64,000 nucleotides of DNA from Paramecium octaurelia (GCA_905182995.1 CAJJDP010000054.1:130964-194963); one strand, 5' to 3'; counted from the first letter of the stretch, positions 22,442-35,811 are shown. Numbers and translations: made by a program. The notes: a model not told the origin generated them from the sequence alone.

Positions 22442-24122
22442 ATGGGATCAATTTGTTAATCGCATTCCTGTTCAGTTGAATACACATCTCAATTAAGCAC
22501 AAGTGTGAACTTTCTCAAACCGATAATTGATTAACAATTGTAGGATGAAATAATGGAGGAATCCTTGTCTCCTACTGATTTTGACAAGGAGTTCACTACC
22601 ACCAAGTCAATGCTCCCCAGATCTCCAGATGTCATACCGAAGTCGCCTTTGAATTCCCCCACACCTAATGATTCAGTTGTAATATCCAAATTTCACATAA
22701 CATCTGACGACTTTGTTAAGTTTAGATATCAGAACTACGCTGATTCTTACTAGATCGAAAGATCACTCGGTTCTGGCAGTTACGGCGAAGTCTTTATTGT
22801 CAGAAACAAGCAAACGAGTACCTACTCGACATTTAATTTTTAGGTTAATTGAGAGCCATGAAACAAATCAAAAAACAATAAAGTTCGTTGAGTAAGAAGT
22901 GTTTGAGAGAGATGGAGATTTTATCAAAGTTAGATCATCCATTTATTGTGAAGGCAATCGAAGTATTCCAAGATGACCAGAGTTACAACATGATTATTGA
23001 GTAGTGTTATTTATTTGAGGTAGGCTACTCTAGGGAACTGATCTACAGGAAGATATATAGAATAATAATAAGTTCCCTGAGGAAAAGGCAGCCAACATAG
23101 GTTATCAGTTGTTATTGGCTCTGAGTTACATTCATAACCAAGATGTAGTTCACAGAGACATCAAGCCAGAGAACATTTTATATCAATACAATAACGGGAA
23201 CACTCTCATCAAACTCATCGATTTTGGTATCTCAACTGAAATCAAAAAGAATAGGAAACTCAGTTCTTAATTAGGATCAGTAAGAATATTCTTAAATTAT
23301 TCAAGATGTATTTTATGGCTCCTGAGATCTTCAGTAAAGACTATGGCAAATAAATTGACATTTGGGCTTGTGGAGTTACCTTGTTCTATTTGGTTCATAA
23401 AAGATATCCCTTTATGGGCAAGACCAATTCGGAAATGAAGAATGCAATTAAAAGTGGAAATCTCTAATTTGATAAATCTATTACGCCTGAATTATAGTGT
23501 CTGTTGGTCAAGATGTTGTAGGTGAATCCCAACAAAAGAATCACTGCTTAATAAGCATTGCAAGAAGATTGGTTCGTTAAACATAGATTTTTAAGTCAAT
23601 TCAATCAACAACTTATTTTCAAATTAATAAATTACCATTCAACAACCCTATTCGAAGAACTGATATTCTCAGTCATTACATACTTTTGTCAGAACTCTGA
23701 TGATCATGGCTAAGCCATTTAAACCTTCTTATATCTAGATGCAGATCAAGATGGCTAAATTTCGAAATAAGAATTCAAGAAGTCCTTATATCAACTCAAC
23801 ATCAACAATTCCTCTTAGAAAATCGATGACCTCTACACCACTCTGAATAAATAGTCAGATGATACACTCACTTACAAAGGTATTGTCATCCATCTCACTT
23901 GTAGAATTCCTAGCAGCTTCAGTAGCCAGAGATAAACTATAAACAAAGAAATGTTAGAAATTTTGTTTTTAATTGATTGATTATGATTAAGACGGCAAGA
24001 TTTCGGAATCAGATTTCTGTCATCTGATGGGCAAGAGCCACTCGAATCTATGGCACCTTCTAAACACCTCGAATAGTTTATATATAACAGAAGAAGAATT
24101 TTATAGTATGTTTAAATGTTGA
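22442..24122 (+). CDS. Second calcium-dependent protein kinase, 524 aa
   Basis: The N-terminus MGSICQSHSCS at ATG 22442 is a myristoylation/palmitoylation signal. Kinase motifs: GSGSYGEVF, RAMKQI, HRDIKPENIL, LIDFGIS, YFMAPEIF and DIWACGVTLF. The tail has clear EF-hands DADQDGQISKQEF and DYDQDGKISESDF plus weaker ones. Introns: 22818-22843 (26 nt), 23020-23048 (29, CAG), 23280-23305 (26, AAG, just before the MAPE motif) and 23880-23904 (25). The hinge region reads QCYLFEEDIQNN, lacking the usual GGEL found in the first kinase at 8600. If the 23020 intron were instead only 14 nt the hinge would gain GTDLQ; I judge 29 nt more likely. Stop TGA 24120-24122. Paralogue, not a recent duplicate, of the 8600 gene. 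Confidence 0.93.
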
Positions 24123-24203
24123 TGATTACTCTTATATATATATATATAACTTAGAAGATCTCATGTTAATCTACTATAACCATTAAAAATTAAATTTTTA
24201 TTT

Positions 24204-24538
24204 ATGTTTAAACCTAATTTCTCAGGGTAATCAAAATCCCTCCCCTAAGATGACTTTGAAAAGTATATCAAGACAACCTTATAAGAAAATTATTACATGT
24301 CTTGTTTAGATACATGTTTTACTGATTACTCGACTCCCATTTGTATGAAATTTCATCTATTTTTCAATTAGCTGGACAAGAGAAAGTTTGTTTGGCCAAA
24401 TGTTTAGATAGAGCTTACGACTCCTTGAGACTTGTCCAAAAGATCATTGATCCCTTTGACAGTCTGAAACAAAAGAAGTTTTACTACAAATTAGATGGAC
24501 AGAATGTGTTAGGCTTGAAGAAGGATTAAATGTTATGA
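24204..24538 (+). CDS. Small Tim chaperone (Tim8/9/10/13 type), 101 aa
   Basis: Small Tims form hexamers in the mitochondrial intermembrane space that escort membrane-protein precursors. The hallmark twin C-x3-C motifs are present as CLDTC and CLAKC, separated by a short loop that is interrupted by a 29-nt intron at 24343-24371 (GTA...TAG). Helices flank them (FEKYIKTTLQENYYMS before, LDRAYDSLRLVQKIIDPF after). Start ATG 24204 (MFKPNFSGQS), stop TGA 24536-24538. The size is normal for the family. Which of the small Tims it is cannot be told by eye. It begins 81 nt after the kinase stop. Confidence 0.93.
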
Positions 24539-24658
24539 TTATTAATTTATTATGAAAATGTAGTTGTGCTTTGCAATTTATATATATGCTCAACTGAGTG
24601 TGTAAGTACACTCATATCACAATGTATGCAATAAAAATATAGGAATATAACATGAGAA

Positions 24659-24898
24659 ATGCTCTATTATGATGGAGATTTGATACTGTGGAACATATCA
24701 ATACTGCTACACTTTTTTGCCGTTGCGCTTTCAATATGGATTGCCATTTATGATATTATTCATTAGCTTCTATTTTTTATTTGAAATAAGAGCATAGTTC
24801 TAATTGACAATAGTGTAGCAAATGCTAAGAGCTATTAATAATAAGATCCAAAATCATAGAATCGAAGTTGCAATGATGGATGTTCAAATATCGAATGA
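24659..24898 (+). pseudogene. Short membrane ORF with in-frame TGA
   Basis: From ATG 24659 the frame reads MLYYDGDLILWNISILLHFF and a hydrophobic stretch SIWIAIYDIIHQLLFFI, then TGA 24782-24784. The same frame stays protein-like afterwards (NKSIVLIDNSVANAKSYQQQ, then CNDGCSN) until TGA 24896-24898. The layout (Cys/polar plus one membrane helix plus basic tail) recalls the intact gene that follows at 24905, so this may be a broken tandem copy. No intron that would remove the internal stop was found. Low confidence. Confidence 0.35.
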
Positions 24899-24904
24899 TT
24901 AATT

Positions 24905-25422
24905 ATGAACTATATTTTTTTTAATTTAATGTTGTTGCTATTTATTTTCATTGTGCCTCTCATAGGTTAAACCTGTTTCAGCAACAAAGCAGCTGTTGAT
25001 TGTAAATATTTGAAGTGTTGCACTGAGGAAGGCTTCTGTGCTGTATATGAGAGTGAATGTTACTACAGTGCTGAGAAATGTATAAATTTTTAGCATCTCC
25101 ATTAGACTCATGCGATTATGCTGAATGTGATTATTGTTGTATTTACAATGGAGATACTGTTGAGTGTGGAACCTAAGATTAATGCTTAGCTTGGATTTTC
25201 ATTTTGTTAGGTTCTTGGCTATTATTAACATTAATTGTAATTTTTGCAGCTATCAATCGTAAAAGAAATATAGCCACTCGTATGATTCTGATTGCTGAAA
25301 AGGCTAGACTAGTTGCATAAGATAATTCAAGAAAGTCGATAGTCTCATAAATAATTGGATCAGAAGAATAATATGGGAAAGAATTTTAAATTGATAAAGA
25401 TAACTATAATTTGTAATTATGA
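24905..25422 (+). CDS. Cys-rich single-pass membrane protein, 163 aa
   Basis: Start ATG 24905 with a signal peptide (MNYIFFNLMLLLFIFIVPLI). A compact ectodomain of about 70 residues follows with about 13 cysteines, including CKYLKCCTEEGFC and CDYAECDYCCIYN. A membrane helix (WIFILLGSWLLLTLIVIFAA) is followed by basic NRKR and a polar cytoplasmic tail of about 60 residues. One 26-nt intron at 25080-25105 (GTA...TAG) lies in the ectodomain. Stop TGA 25420-25422. No family is recognised; it is a receptor-like or surface protein by topology. Disulfide-rich ectodomains of this size are common among ciliate membrane proteins. Confidence 0.8.
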
Positions 25423-27079
25423 TTTTTGTGTTGCTTTTTTCATTTCTACAATTAAAGTTCTACTTTTTATATTGTAACATCTTTTTCTTGTCTCTCTTCA
25501 GCCTCAAAATTAACTCCTTTTTTTAATTGGCTTATCTTACACTTGTCTCATAACTATATGCAAAATCAATACTCTTGAAAATTGCCTTATTTTTTAAACT
25601 ATTTTGTTATAGATCCTAGAAGGCTTATTCTATTCAAATTCATTGCCTCAAAATTAAGGTTTTTCCATTACAAAAAATTATAAAATATCTAAGCATTATA
25701 CAACTTCTTTGAGTAAATTTTAAGCTATACTCAAATTATTTAATTATCAATTACTTAAACCCATACATCAAAAAAATACTTCTTTGATCAATCTTTAACA
25801 AATAACTTTTTCAATAATGAGTTATGAAAAATATCATCCTGCTAATAAATTTCTGTATTGATTCAGAGGATAATTAGCAATAAAGAAGAATTTAGTATGA
25901 GGTATAAATTCAGTAGTGTGTTAAATTAAATAGTTTGATTGGACTAAGAATAAAACATGTACATACATAAATCTAAAACTAATCTTAATTTATTAATATA
26001 TTCCAAAAGTTAATGCATTATTGTTGCACTTGAAAAAAATTAAAATGCTTAGTTAATGTTCAATTGTCGTAAAGAAAATTTTAGACACAATATGTTGTGA
26101 TGAAAAAAGGGGAAATTGAGTACTAAGAGTTTAATATGTTCCTTAATAGGACTCCAGGAAAAATCTTTTATTTTAAAGTTGATTAGCCAATTGAACATAA
26201 TTATCAGATATAATCTATTATGAACAAAAAGTAGATTGATCTAACTAAAAGTTCTTTATGATTGAAGTCTAAAATTTGAATTGTCAATATGATAAAGAGA
26301 AATAAGAAAGATAAAATTTATCTAAAACACAGTGAATAATATTTTAAATAAATTCTATTAAAAATAGAAATTAAATTTTTTAGAAAATTATTTTATATAA
26401 AAATACTGAATTTTAACTATTTTAAAAGCTAGTTCTTCATTTTTGCTAATTGATATTTTTTAAATGCTACAGCTTCTAAAGTAAAATAGAATAAATTATT
26501 TGCTGTAATTGAAATTTTTATAAGAATGATATTGAATATTTTTAAAAATATTTATTACCATAAATTAAGAGAGGGCAAATAAAATAAAGGTATTTTCATA
26601 GTGATTTTTATTAATTAAGCTTATTTATTAGGTTATTTATTGTAAAAGTAATTATCCTTTTTCTAAATGTATTTAAATTTTCATATTAATGATTTGAAAT
26701 TTTTTTATTATAATCATAATTACATGACTCAATTGTAAAAAGACTGTCGTTTTCTAATACACAGACTATAAGGGAACAATGATGAAAAGAGATCTTTTGC
26801 TTTCTATGTAACTAAATTTTAGGAGTCTATGTTGTTCTTGGTTTTAGGCACAAATGGATATGTATTGCATTAAGATAGATATACTTATTGATTTATGGCA
26901 TCATCTAAATAGTTGAGAAACAAAATTTAAAAAAATCGACAAAAATTCGTCAATACTTTATTTATTTTAGATGTAAAGTAATAGAAATATTTCATTTTTA
27001 TAAGGTTTTGAAATTTTTAATTTTTAAAAATTATAAATAAATTCTATGAGTGTTACATAAATTATCGAAACATTTAACA
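25423..27079. other. AT-rich spacer, no gene recognised
   Basis: About 1.65 kb. All frames are short or low complexity and no motif, repeat or RNA was recognised. It may hold diverged gene or transposon remnants that cannot be identified by eye. Confidence 0.5.
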
Positions 27080-27723
27080 ATGACTCAATATCAAGTTGCT
27101 AACCATCAGAAGGTAATCATTAGAATAGGAAGATTACAATTTAGGCAGATATGATACACAAATTATATAATAAATCAAAGGTAAAAGTTTAGAGAGTAAA
27201 CAGATTATTTATAAGCCTAAAAGAGGATATTCTTAGTGTATTTCAACTCAACCATAGTTAATTTGGTAAGGTGAATACGCAGATAACATGAAAAAAATAG
27301 GTAGATGGATGCTATAATGTGGATATAATACCGATATCACATATGGTGGGTACTTCAGCGATGGTTTGAGAGTAGGTCCATGGAAACTACCTATTTATAA
27401 CTATTGGAAGTAATAAATAAATTGAATTTAGAAGAAGTTAACCTATAGTATATGAAGTTGGTGAGTATTGTGATGATTAAAAATAGGGGAGGTGGAATTA
27501 CATAATGAACAACCAGATTATGTAAGTTCTTTATTAACACTATAGTGGTGGTGGATATTATGAAGAAGAATGCACTGGATTGAAGACAGGAAATTGGATT
27601 GAATTAGATGATGATATCAATAATCTTGGCTAAGTAATACAAGAAGGTCAATATATGAAAGGGAATAAAGTAGGGGTATGGAGAAAATTAAAGAAAGTTT
27701 ATTAATAAAATTACATTCATTGA
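27080..27723 (+). CDS. MORN-variant repeat protein, about 200 aa
   Basis: The product has repeated modules of the form G-x-Y...G-x-K-x-G-x-W: GGYFSDGLRVGPWKLP, VGEYCDDQKQGRWNYI, SGGGYYEEECTGLKTGNWIEL and EGQYMKGNKVGVWRKL. This resembles the MORN-related repeats of large ciliate families, with Trp after the second Gly instead of the usual G-x-G. Intron 27410-27431 (22 nt) is secure. A second near the start is either 16 nt (27113-27128) or 34 nt, both in phase. Start ATG 27080, stop TGA 27721-27723. MORN repeats usually bind membrane lipids or cytoskeleton; here the role is inferred. It stands alone in a gene-poor stretch. Confidence 0.78.
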
Positions 27724-29805
27724 AAGAAATGAAATGAAATATTTAAATCAACAACACATAAAAAACCACAACCAAAAATAATAATTATCTATAGCTATTG
27801 GTTAAGCTAGGTTTAATTTTGTTTAACTTTATTTTCTTATTTGTGTATGTATAGGAGTTGAGAAACATTTCAAGTTTTTTTTTCATCTTTCAACAAGCCC
27901 TTTAATTTATGAGAGAAAAAAGCGTATTGAATAAATTAGTCACTAAAGTTAAATTAATAAGCCATTTGTAGTACGAAACATTCATTTTTTCGATTTTTTT
28001 TTTAATTTTTGCTAGATAGAGCAGCATCACTTAAATGGACTTTTCAAAACAGGGTCACTTATAATTTAACTTATAGCAGTTATTTATTACTTTTAAACTA
28101 CTTAAATGAATTAAATATTAATTATTGGAATCGCTATTTAGACACACTTTCCTTCTGATTGCTTTTTATTGACAAATAAGTTGAATATTTTGAATTTTTT
28201 TTCTTACTAATCATATCGTCATAAGTATTTAGTTTTTAAAACTATTGATTTTAATATGATAATTATCCAAGAAGAAGTAAAATTCCTGATTAGAACTTAT
28301 CGTTTGAAAAAGGTATGAAGAATTATATAGCAGCATTTTTGGCTTTGATTAAGTGCTTTAAGTGCTGTAGTAGTTGATACATAGGAATATATTGATGTTA
28401 TTCAATATATTTTTACATTTAATTTAATAAAAACAATTAATTTATTGAAATTGAAAAGGAGTATAATTATTTAGCTTTAACATTTTATCAATAATATAAA
28501 CTAGAAGATAAGTTAGAATTAAGTAAAAAGCCTTTAGATTTATTGAGTCATCATAATTTGTAAGCTCAAATGTAGATAATAAAAAGGATCCAATTAATTA
28601 ATTCAATAATTCTCTTTTCTAGTGTCTTACATTTTTGATGAATTAACAATTAATTAAAATGGATATAATTATACCAATAAAATATCAAACAAAACGACTT
28701 ATTTTACTTAAGGAACAAAAATTATAAAAAAACGAGCTGTGAATCATTGTAAAAGTGAAGATATTTATTTTCAGATAATCGAATTATTAAAACAGGTATA
28801 CTACTTAGTCATTATTTATAAGTTGGAATATTGTATGAAGTAGTTAATAAAGAAATCATTTGAAACCTTATGCAAATCATATAAACCCAAAAAATTGTTT
28901 CATATTTCCAAATAATAAAACAGGTTATTTGAATAATTAAAAGTTGAATAAAAATTGAAAATCGAAAAGTCAACGATGCTAGTCTTAAATCTTTAGCAAT
29001 ATTAATGTATATTTTATTTGTTATAAAGCCTCTTTTTGGGTTTGCGTATTATTTTGTTAAGTATAACTTATTTAATATTATATACAGTAAAAATTATCTT
29101 CCGACTAAATGATATTGTTATCTTTATTAGTCATAATAAATTTATCATTATTTTTTTTTTCTTATAGAATTAAAATATTAACCAAAAATGAGTTTGCCTA
29201 AAGAAAATCTATCTTCAATTTCAATTAATTCTTTTCAATTTAGGGAATCATTATCAAAATCTAAGTACAGTTCTAGTAAACACTTAAGTTTAGGAAGACA
29301 ATTTTGATAATTTTGGATATAATTATAATTGAAGAAACTGAGTCTTTAATTAATAATAGTGATGCGGTTTTGATATTCAGCAACTCTTCTTTATTTTACA
29401 ATAATTTCAATATTAGAATTACAACAATCTGAATATGAGCTATCTTATATGCATAGGATATTTGATTGAAGACACCTAATATATCAATTTGATAAGCATC
29501 AAGGCAAATCTTAAATATTTACTCTGAGATCATAATTGAAACATCAAGAGTTATCCATTTTGCAGAAGAGTGATTTTATTAAAATGATTAGTTTAAGAAC
29601 AAATAATATTGCCTATGATTAATTTACATTAGATAATTATTATATTTATAATATTGATTAAAGATATAATAACAGATGATTGAAGTCTTAATCTTGATTA
29701 TAATTATATATTGGAAATAGATTATTATATATAAACATAAAGTGAATTACTTGTTAATAAGTTTACGATTAGAATTTTTAATTATAACAGTTAATTTAAA
29801 AATCA
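27724..29805. other. AT-rich spacer, one doubtful mini-ORF
   Basis: About 2.1 kb without a recognisable gene. A 39-codon plus frame at 29188-29307 (MSLPKENLSSISINSFQF, stop TGA) has protein-like Ser/Lys composition but no support. Other frames are broken. No repeat or RNA was seen. Confidence 0.45.
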
Positions 29806-30817
29806 ATGAAGTCGAACAACGAGAACAATTATGTACGAGTATCATACAATAACTTTGTAACCACACGCAATCGATAATTTGGAAATGAGATCACAAACAT
29901 ATAACGAGTACCAACTCGATCTACTTCACAATTCATCTGTTCCAAACCTATGTTGAAGATCGAAGAAGAAACACCCCTCCCTGTTCCTGAATTCGTAAAT
30001 CCATACGTTGCTGATATTTTCGAGTATCTACGTGTGAATCAACATAAATTCATGTGTTAGACTCCATTTTACATGAACTTACAATTAGACATTACTAATT
30101 AGATGCGTTCAATTCTAATTGACTGGTTAGTTGATGTGCATCTTAAGTTTAAGTTACAATCAGAAACACTCTATATGACAATCAATTTAATCGATCGTTA
30201 CCTTGCCAAAAACACTATCATGCGAAATAAACTCTAACTAGTTGGAATTGCTTCCCTCTTCATAGCATCCAAATATGAAGAAATCTACGCTCCTGAACTT
30301 AAAGATTTTGTATGTGTTTGTGACAATGCATATACTAAAGAAGAAATACTTGGTATATATCAACCTTTATTATATCAGAAATGGAAAGTAAAATTTTATT
30401 AACAGTTTAATTTCACTTGACCTTTACTTCCCCACTCAAATTCCTTGAGAGACAGATCTCAGGAGCCAATCTATGCGACAAAATCAATTACGCCTCCAGA
30501 ATGATTCTAGAATTGTCTCTCCTTGACGTCAAATGTCTCAAGTATTTTTATCCAATCTATTCAGATTTTCATCATCCCTACTTGCTACCACTGCCATCCT
30601 CTTAGCAATCAATTTACTTCGATCCCCACAAGTATTACCCTCTTCCCTTCATTATGTTGATAATCAAGAAGATCTAAGATAATGTTTACAAGAGTTTCTT
30701 CCAATCATCAAATTACTACAAAGTAGTAATATGACGGCAATTAAAAGAAAGTATTCTCTTGACAAGTTCAATAAGATTGCAGAATAACTTCTGGCAATCT
30801 TACATAATTAAAAATGA
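29806..30817 (+). CDS. Mitotic-type cyclin (A/B-like), 320 aa
   Basis: Cyclins activate CDKs; A/B types act at S/M phases. The cyclin box begins [20 protein letters not shown], matching the MR-x-IL-x-DWL-x-EVH core of cyclins A/B. It continues [29 protein letters not shown] and [20 protein letters not shown], then [15 protein letters not shown] in the C-terminal fold, where the segment [14 protein letters not shown] replaces the usual PS-x-xA helix. Introns: 30353-30378 (26 nt, CAG) and 30542-30564 (23 nt, CAG). Start ATG 29806, stop TGA 30815-30817. I saw no clear RxxL destruction box in the short N-terminus, which has several Arg/Asn pairs. Codon use is slightly C-richer than that of the surroundings. 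Confidence 0.93.
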
Positions 30818-32403
30818 ACTATAATCAATTAATATATACTACTAATTTGACATATTTATATTTCATAGTATATTAAATTATGAGAAATTCATAACCTATT
30901 ATGCACTTTGTATTTTTCATTACTTATGTTATTGTAATTATTCTACCTGCTCTTTTAATAATTATTTAACCTGTTATCATTATCATTTCCATATTAATTA
31001 ATTATTAACTTACCTTAACAATATTTCTCTAAACTGGTGTAATCTGATTTGTTTGCTAAAAAATTATAGTTAAGATATTATATGTAAAAATATTTTTAGT
31101 CAAATATTTTGGTATTATTATTGCTAGACAACCACTTTAAATTTAGAAAAACCTCTGAGGCAGATAATTCATGATATTTCTAAGCTTAATTATAAACTAA
31201 ATGATTACTTCAATTTTATATTTAATTATATTTACATATAATTATAGAATATTGAACTATAATTATTTATAAAAATGTTAAAATATTAAAATTCTTTTAA
31301 ATGTTTTAAGAATAAATATAATCTTGTTTTCATTTACATTTTTATTTATTAAGTCTTGATTTATTTTTTGAGTAATTAATATAGTCCAAATATAGAAGAA
31401 TAGTTTTTACAAAGTAAAAAATCTTAATCTCTTTGAATGCTTTTTATTTAATTGCTATTTTCAATTTCAAAATTGGTTTGCTTAGTCAAAATAAACTCAG
31501 ATAATTGATTCTTTATGATAGCATTAAAATCTTCTAAATTCAATATTATCAATTTTTTAATAAAAATATAATCAAGAAATAATTTTCTTTTATTTTCTAA
31601 TAAATCTATTTATGATTTTCAAACATAAGTCTTGATGATTTTTAAACAATTTTATATAATCTGCATCAGTTTGAAGATTGATTGAGTATTTATTTTTTGA
31701 GGACACAGAAGATAGCTTTCTTGAAAAATTCTAGTAGTTCAAATATTGATCATAGACTAATTGAAATTAGTTTTATAAAATAAATAATTTCTATCGCTAA
31801 TGATGAATAATGACAAATTAATTTAAGATTCCTCAAAAGTGGATGATTTAAATAATTATTATATGTATTATTAACAATAATTAATTATTCTAACCAAACT
31901 TTTAGAATATTGAAAATGAAATTAAATTTAAATACCTCTCTTTGAATTTATTTGATTCTATTTAACTTAATCACTCAATATGAATAATAATTCTATATAT
32001 TTAACAGATTATAAACTAAATTTCATAATCGTTAAGATATTTCATTTTTCTAAGTAATTTCTAATTTTTGATTATTGAAATTTTAAAGAGAAGAAGATTT
32101 TGTAGAGTGCTATTTGAACAGAGTACCTCTCTCGGCAAAAGTGTCTATGGAATTTTTTTCTAAGCTGAGAAGTGAATATTAAGGAAGCTACTTCTTATTG
32201 AATTTGTAAAATTATTATAAAAATAGGAATTTGAAGGAACATTTATAAAGGCCTTTTTTTAATATCCTACATTATAATCAGATTCCCTATATTTAAAATG
32301 CTGATATTTTTATCATTACATATCTTCCAAAATTTTATATAATTAAGCTAGGGATTGAATTATTTAAAAAAGACAAAGCAATATAAAATCATATAATCAG
32401 TTT
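30818..32403. other. AT-rich spacer with a possible PMP3-like remnant
   Basis: Mostly featureless AT-rich DNA. At 30901-31047 a plus frame reads MHFVFFITYVIVIILPALL and then ILINYQLTLTIFLQTGVI before TGA. This faintly recalls the small PMP3/UPF0057 proteolipids (a Pro-Pro-x-x-V turn, then LINILLT-x-LG-x-xPG-x-IHA). The diagnostic Cys and Pro-Gly are missing and the frame stops where the family continues, so at best it is a decayed copy. Nothing else is recognisable. Confidence 0.4.
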
Positions 32404-32655
32404 TCATAACTATTTAGGCTCGAATTTTTTCACTAAGTAGTCATTCCACATGTATAATTACTCAGTAAAGTCCTGAGATCGAAATTTTCTTCTTCTTGCT
32501 GTAGTTTCCCCATCAGAATTCTTTCTTCCTGATTAGATGAATGTGTTATTTTAAGAGGATTAGCTCGATAATTCGAAATCGTCTATAAAATTGATAGGAC
32601 TATTGTCTCCATCTATAATTAGATGTTTCAAAGGACTCTGGGTCAAGTTTTGCAT
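32404..32655 (-). CDS. Small orphan protein, 83 aa
   Basis: Minus frame from ATG 32653-32655 (MQNLTQSPLKHLIIDGDNSP) to TGA 32404-32406, without introns. The middle is Ser/Gln-rich. It is followed by a basic cluster (TARRRKFRSQDF) that looks like a nuclear-localisation or phosphorylation site, and a C-terminal aromatic stretch (EQLYMWNDYLVKKFEP). The composition and G+C are above the flanking spacer, which supports coding. No family is recognised. Confidence 0.6.
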
Positions 32656-33381
32656 GTTTAATTTTTATTAATAAAATGTATGAGTACTCCAATCTCATTT
32701 TGAATATCAAAATTATTCATCAGAAATCCACATAATCCAATTATTTTTATTCGGTATCGAATCAAAATAAGGCATACATGAGATTAGATGATAATAATTT
32801 AGACTATGTTTGTTAAGAATATTTAATTTTTCTAAATACAATGATGTTCTCTATAAAATGAATGTACAATTAATGTTTCTAGGTATCTTGTACATACGAT
32901 AAAAGAAATTGGATTTAAATATATAGCGTTGTAGTTAATAAATCATGAACAATTACGATCAATAAAAAATTAATCTGATATTTATCTAACAAGAATAATC
33001 AGAAATGCATAATATATATTTTTATATGATTAAATCAAAAATATTAGGCATAAAATGCATAATCCGAAATGTCTAAAAATTAATTAATAATACAATTCGT
33101 TATAATACGATATTAACATATTTCATATTACATATAAGAGTATTTAGTGTAATACAAATTTATGAATTATCTTAATAATTATTGCAGAAATTTTTAATAA
33201 TAACTTATAATTAACTTTTGATTTTAAGGTATTTGAAACAAAAATAAACATAAATAACATAAATGTTTCATATATTAAATAAACACAAATAATAAATGTG
33301 GCAAAGAGAAATCATTTATAATGTGCTTATATATTATTTTGAAATACTTAAAAATTAAATATTTAATTAACCACTTTTGAA
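32656..33381. other. AT-rich spacer, nothing recognised
   Basis: About 0.7 kb of mixed AT-rich sequence. It includes the 5' flank of the gene at 33382. I see no gene, RNA or repeat. Confidence 0.55.
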
Positions 33382-35350
33382 ATGTCAGAAGACTCGAATT
33401 CAATCTTAACAACTATAAAGTATTACAAAAGTATTTTAAAATTTCCATCTTTTCCAAAATAATATTCAGAATTAGATGAGACTTAAGAATAGAATGAACT
33501 TTTTTTCTGTAATTCCAAATAGAGAAAGGAGGAAAGTTTAAAACTCTTAAAAGAATGGGCTTAAAATAGAATGGATATATTTGAAAAGAATAGAGAAATT
33601 GTAGAGGAATTGGCAAATTCTTGTGACTATAGAATCAGATTATCTGTTGATTTTCTTCAAATTGTTTACAAATTTTTCAATGAGAAATATTTCCATGAAC
33701 AATAATATGCACAATTCCTAATCACTAAACCTCAACCAGCCTTGAAACAAAATCCACTAAATCAATTACTGTATTCTACAGTAGGAACTTCGATATCCAC
33801 ATTTGAAGAAAACAATTTAAAAAGATTAGAAAAAATAGCAAACTTTGCTCATACAATTCAAACTGAGATACTGAAAGCATAATCATTTCATGACTTGAGT
33901 GATATGGATAAACAATTAGACTTACTATTGAGTTCAATAATCTCCTAGAAAAAATTACTCCAAAATTACATTACATCAGCAGGCTAGAAGTTAAATTTAA
34001 TTATCTAACAATTTCCATAACATGCTCAACCATAAAGATAGAGAAAACCAATATTCGATGATTAATAACAGCAATCTTAATAATCTCAATAATAACCTTA
34101 ATAAAGTAGAACAGATAAAATATTGTAAAATATTTCAGCCTTAGGAACTTTACTAGTTGGAGCATCATCTTTATAAGATCCAGTTGAAATGGAACTAAAC
34201 TAACAGATGAAAGAATAAGAAAGATAAATTAGAGAACAGTAATTAAAAGAAGAACAAAGTTTAAGCAATGGAAGTGAATTATAATAAAATTTAGAAAATC
34301 AAGAATAGAAGTAGGGCCCAAATTAAGAAGAAGAATAAGTAGATAAATAATCGTAGAATGAAAAGCCATAAGAATAAGAAAGTTAATCAGCATTAAAAGA
34401 AAATTAAAATGAATAGAGTTTTGAATAAAAGCAAATACCATAAAAGCTTTCAGGATCATTAAGTAGTGCAGAATACTACAAACAATAATAATAGTAAAAA
34501 GAAAGATAATAATTTGAATCAAATAACATTAGATCTAAAAATTATTAATCATAAGAATAATCCTTTTAATAAAACAAGTATGAAGATGATGGAAGAAAAA
34601 TAAATAATCAACCAGTTGATGTTTATAGACTAATTATTAGTTTTGTAGCCACCCAATAATATGCTAACAAACTGTTGAATTAGTTAGCTGAAAAAGTATT
34701 ATAATATTGGAAATAAGTATCTTTAATTCAATTATCATTAGGTTATTACAATAGAATAGAAACGAGCACAATGGGCTAAAGATTCTTGTTTGATATATAA
34801 AAAGGGAATTGCAGAAGTGCACAATTTATAAGTAGAGTTGCCTGAATTGGTCATTGATGTTGAATAGCATTACAATCTCAAAAAAATATTACCTAAAGAG
34901 ATTGCATAATTTGAGGATGGCCATTAGGAAGAATTCATATAAACATTAGTTATAAAAGAGATTGGATGTCAAGCAGCAAGATTGCTATTAGTCAAGGAAT
35001 TCAGAGTTCATGTTATTGATAAAAACAATGAATAATCAGCCATTTTAGTATTAACTATAGATAAATATGTTGGCTGTTGGTTAAAACATGACGATACAAT
35101 AGAAGGTATGATTTAATTCTATTGAATTAGCTGTTGATAATCCAGTTCTTCATTATCCAATTAAGGGAATGGCAATTCAGAAAGTTAATGAACTAATATT
35201 AGATATCATGCCTTCAAGACATTTATTGTTTTTGAATGTAATCTTAATCATTTATCTTAGATTGCAAATGACAGATAGAAAAGCAAAATTAAATTCTAAA
35301 CGCCCGATGATATGGAAGAATTTTGTACAATTTCATAAGCAAAGGCTTGA
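33382..35350 (+). CDS. Gln/Glu-rich protein with helical N- and C-terminal domains, 631 aa
   Basis: Not a family I recognise. From ATG 33382 the first 210 residues are helical and well composed (for example MDIFEKNREIVEELANSCDY, then RLSVDFLQIVYKFFNEKYF). Residues about 230-390 are a low-complexity Gln/Glu/Ser linker built largely from TAA/TAG codons. The last 230 residues are again globular, with a beta-rich segment (LLLVKEFRVHVIDKNNEQSA) and an end reading IKFQTPDDMEEFCTISQAK, reminiscent of a PH-like fold. Three introns, 34717-34741 (25 nt), 35106-35130 (25) and 35238-35260 (23), all end TAG and are each needed. Stop TGA 35348-35350. Possibly a membrane-trafficking adaptor, but that is speculation. 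Confidence 0.8.
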
Positions 35351-35811
35351 TTATATTGAGTGTAATATAATGAAATTTAATTGTTTTGTATTATTCTTCA
35401 AATTACTCATTAATTCAAAGAACTATTAATTATGGCTTTGATATGGCAATTAATTTTTATATTCAATGATTACTGTGAACTCATATTAACAATGAATTAT
35501 AGAGTAATTTACAAGTGATTCTACATTAAATTTTAAAGAAAACAAAAATGAAAATCTAATAAATATAAATATTTATTGGTTTATTATTGAAATTCGATTT
35601 TTTTGATTATAAATAATGTAATAACCATAATATTAATTTAAAATATTAAATAATTTTTTATTAAATTTGAAAAAGAAATTGTTAGAATGAATGCAATGAT
35701 TATAATTAGTTAATGATAAATAATATGATCTTAGCTTGCCAGGTCTGAGCATTAAGTATTTTTGTAATTGCAAAAAGTATAGATTAATAATCATGTTGGC
35801 AATTTATTTGT
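35351..35811. other. AT-rich spacer between convergent genes
   Basis: About 460 nt of AT-rich DNA holding the 3' ends of two convergent genes. No terminator or other element is recognisable. Confidence 0.5.

Noticed and set aside
23020..23033. 14-nt intron in the second kinase
   Set aside because: A 29-nt alternative from the same donor (to 23048, CAG) also keeps frame and fits the usual size; the 14-nt form remains only a possibility.
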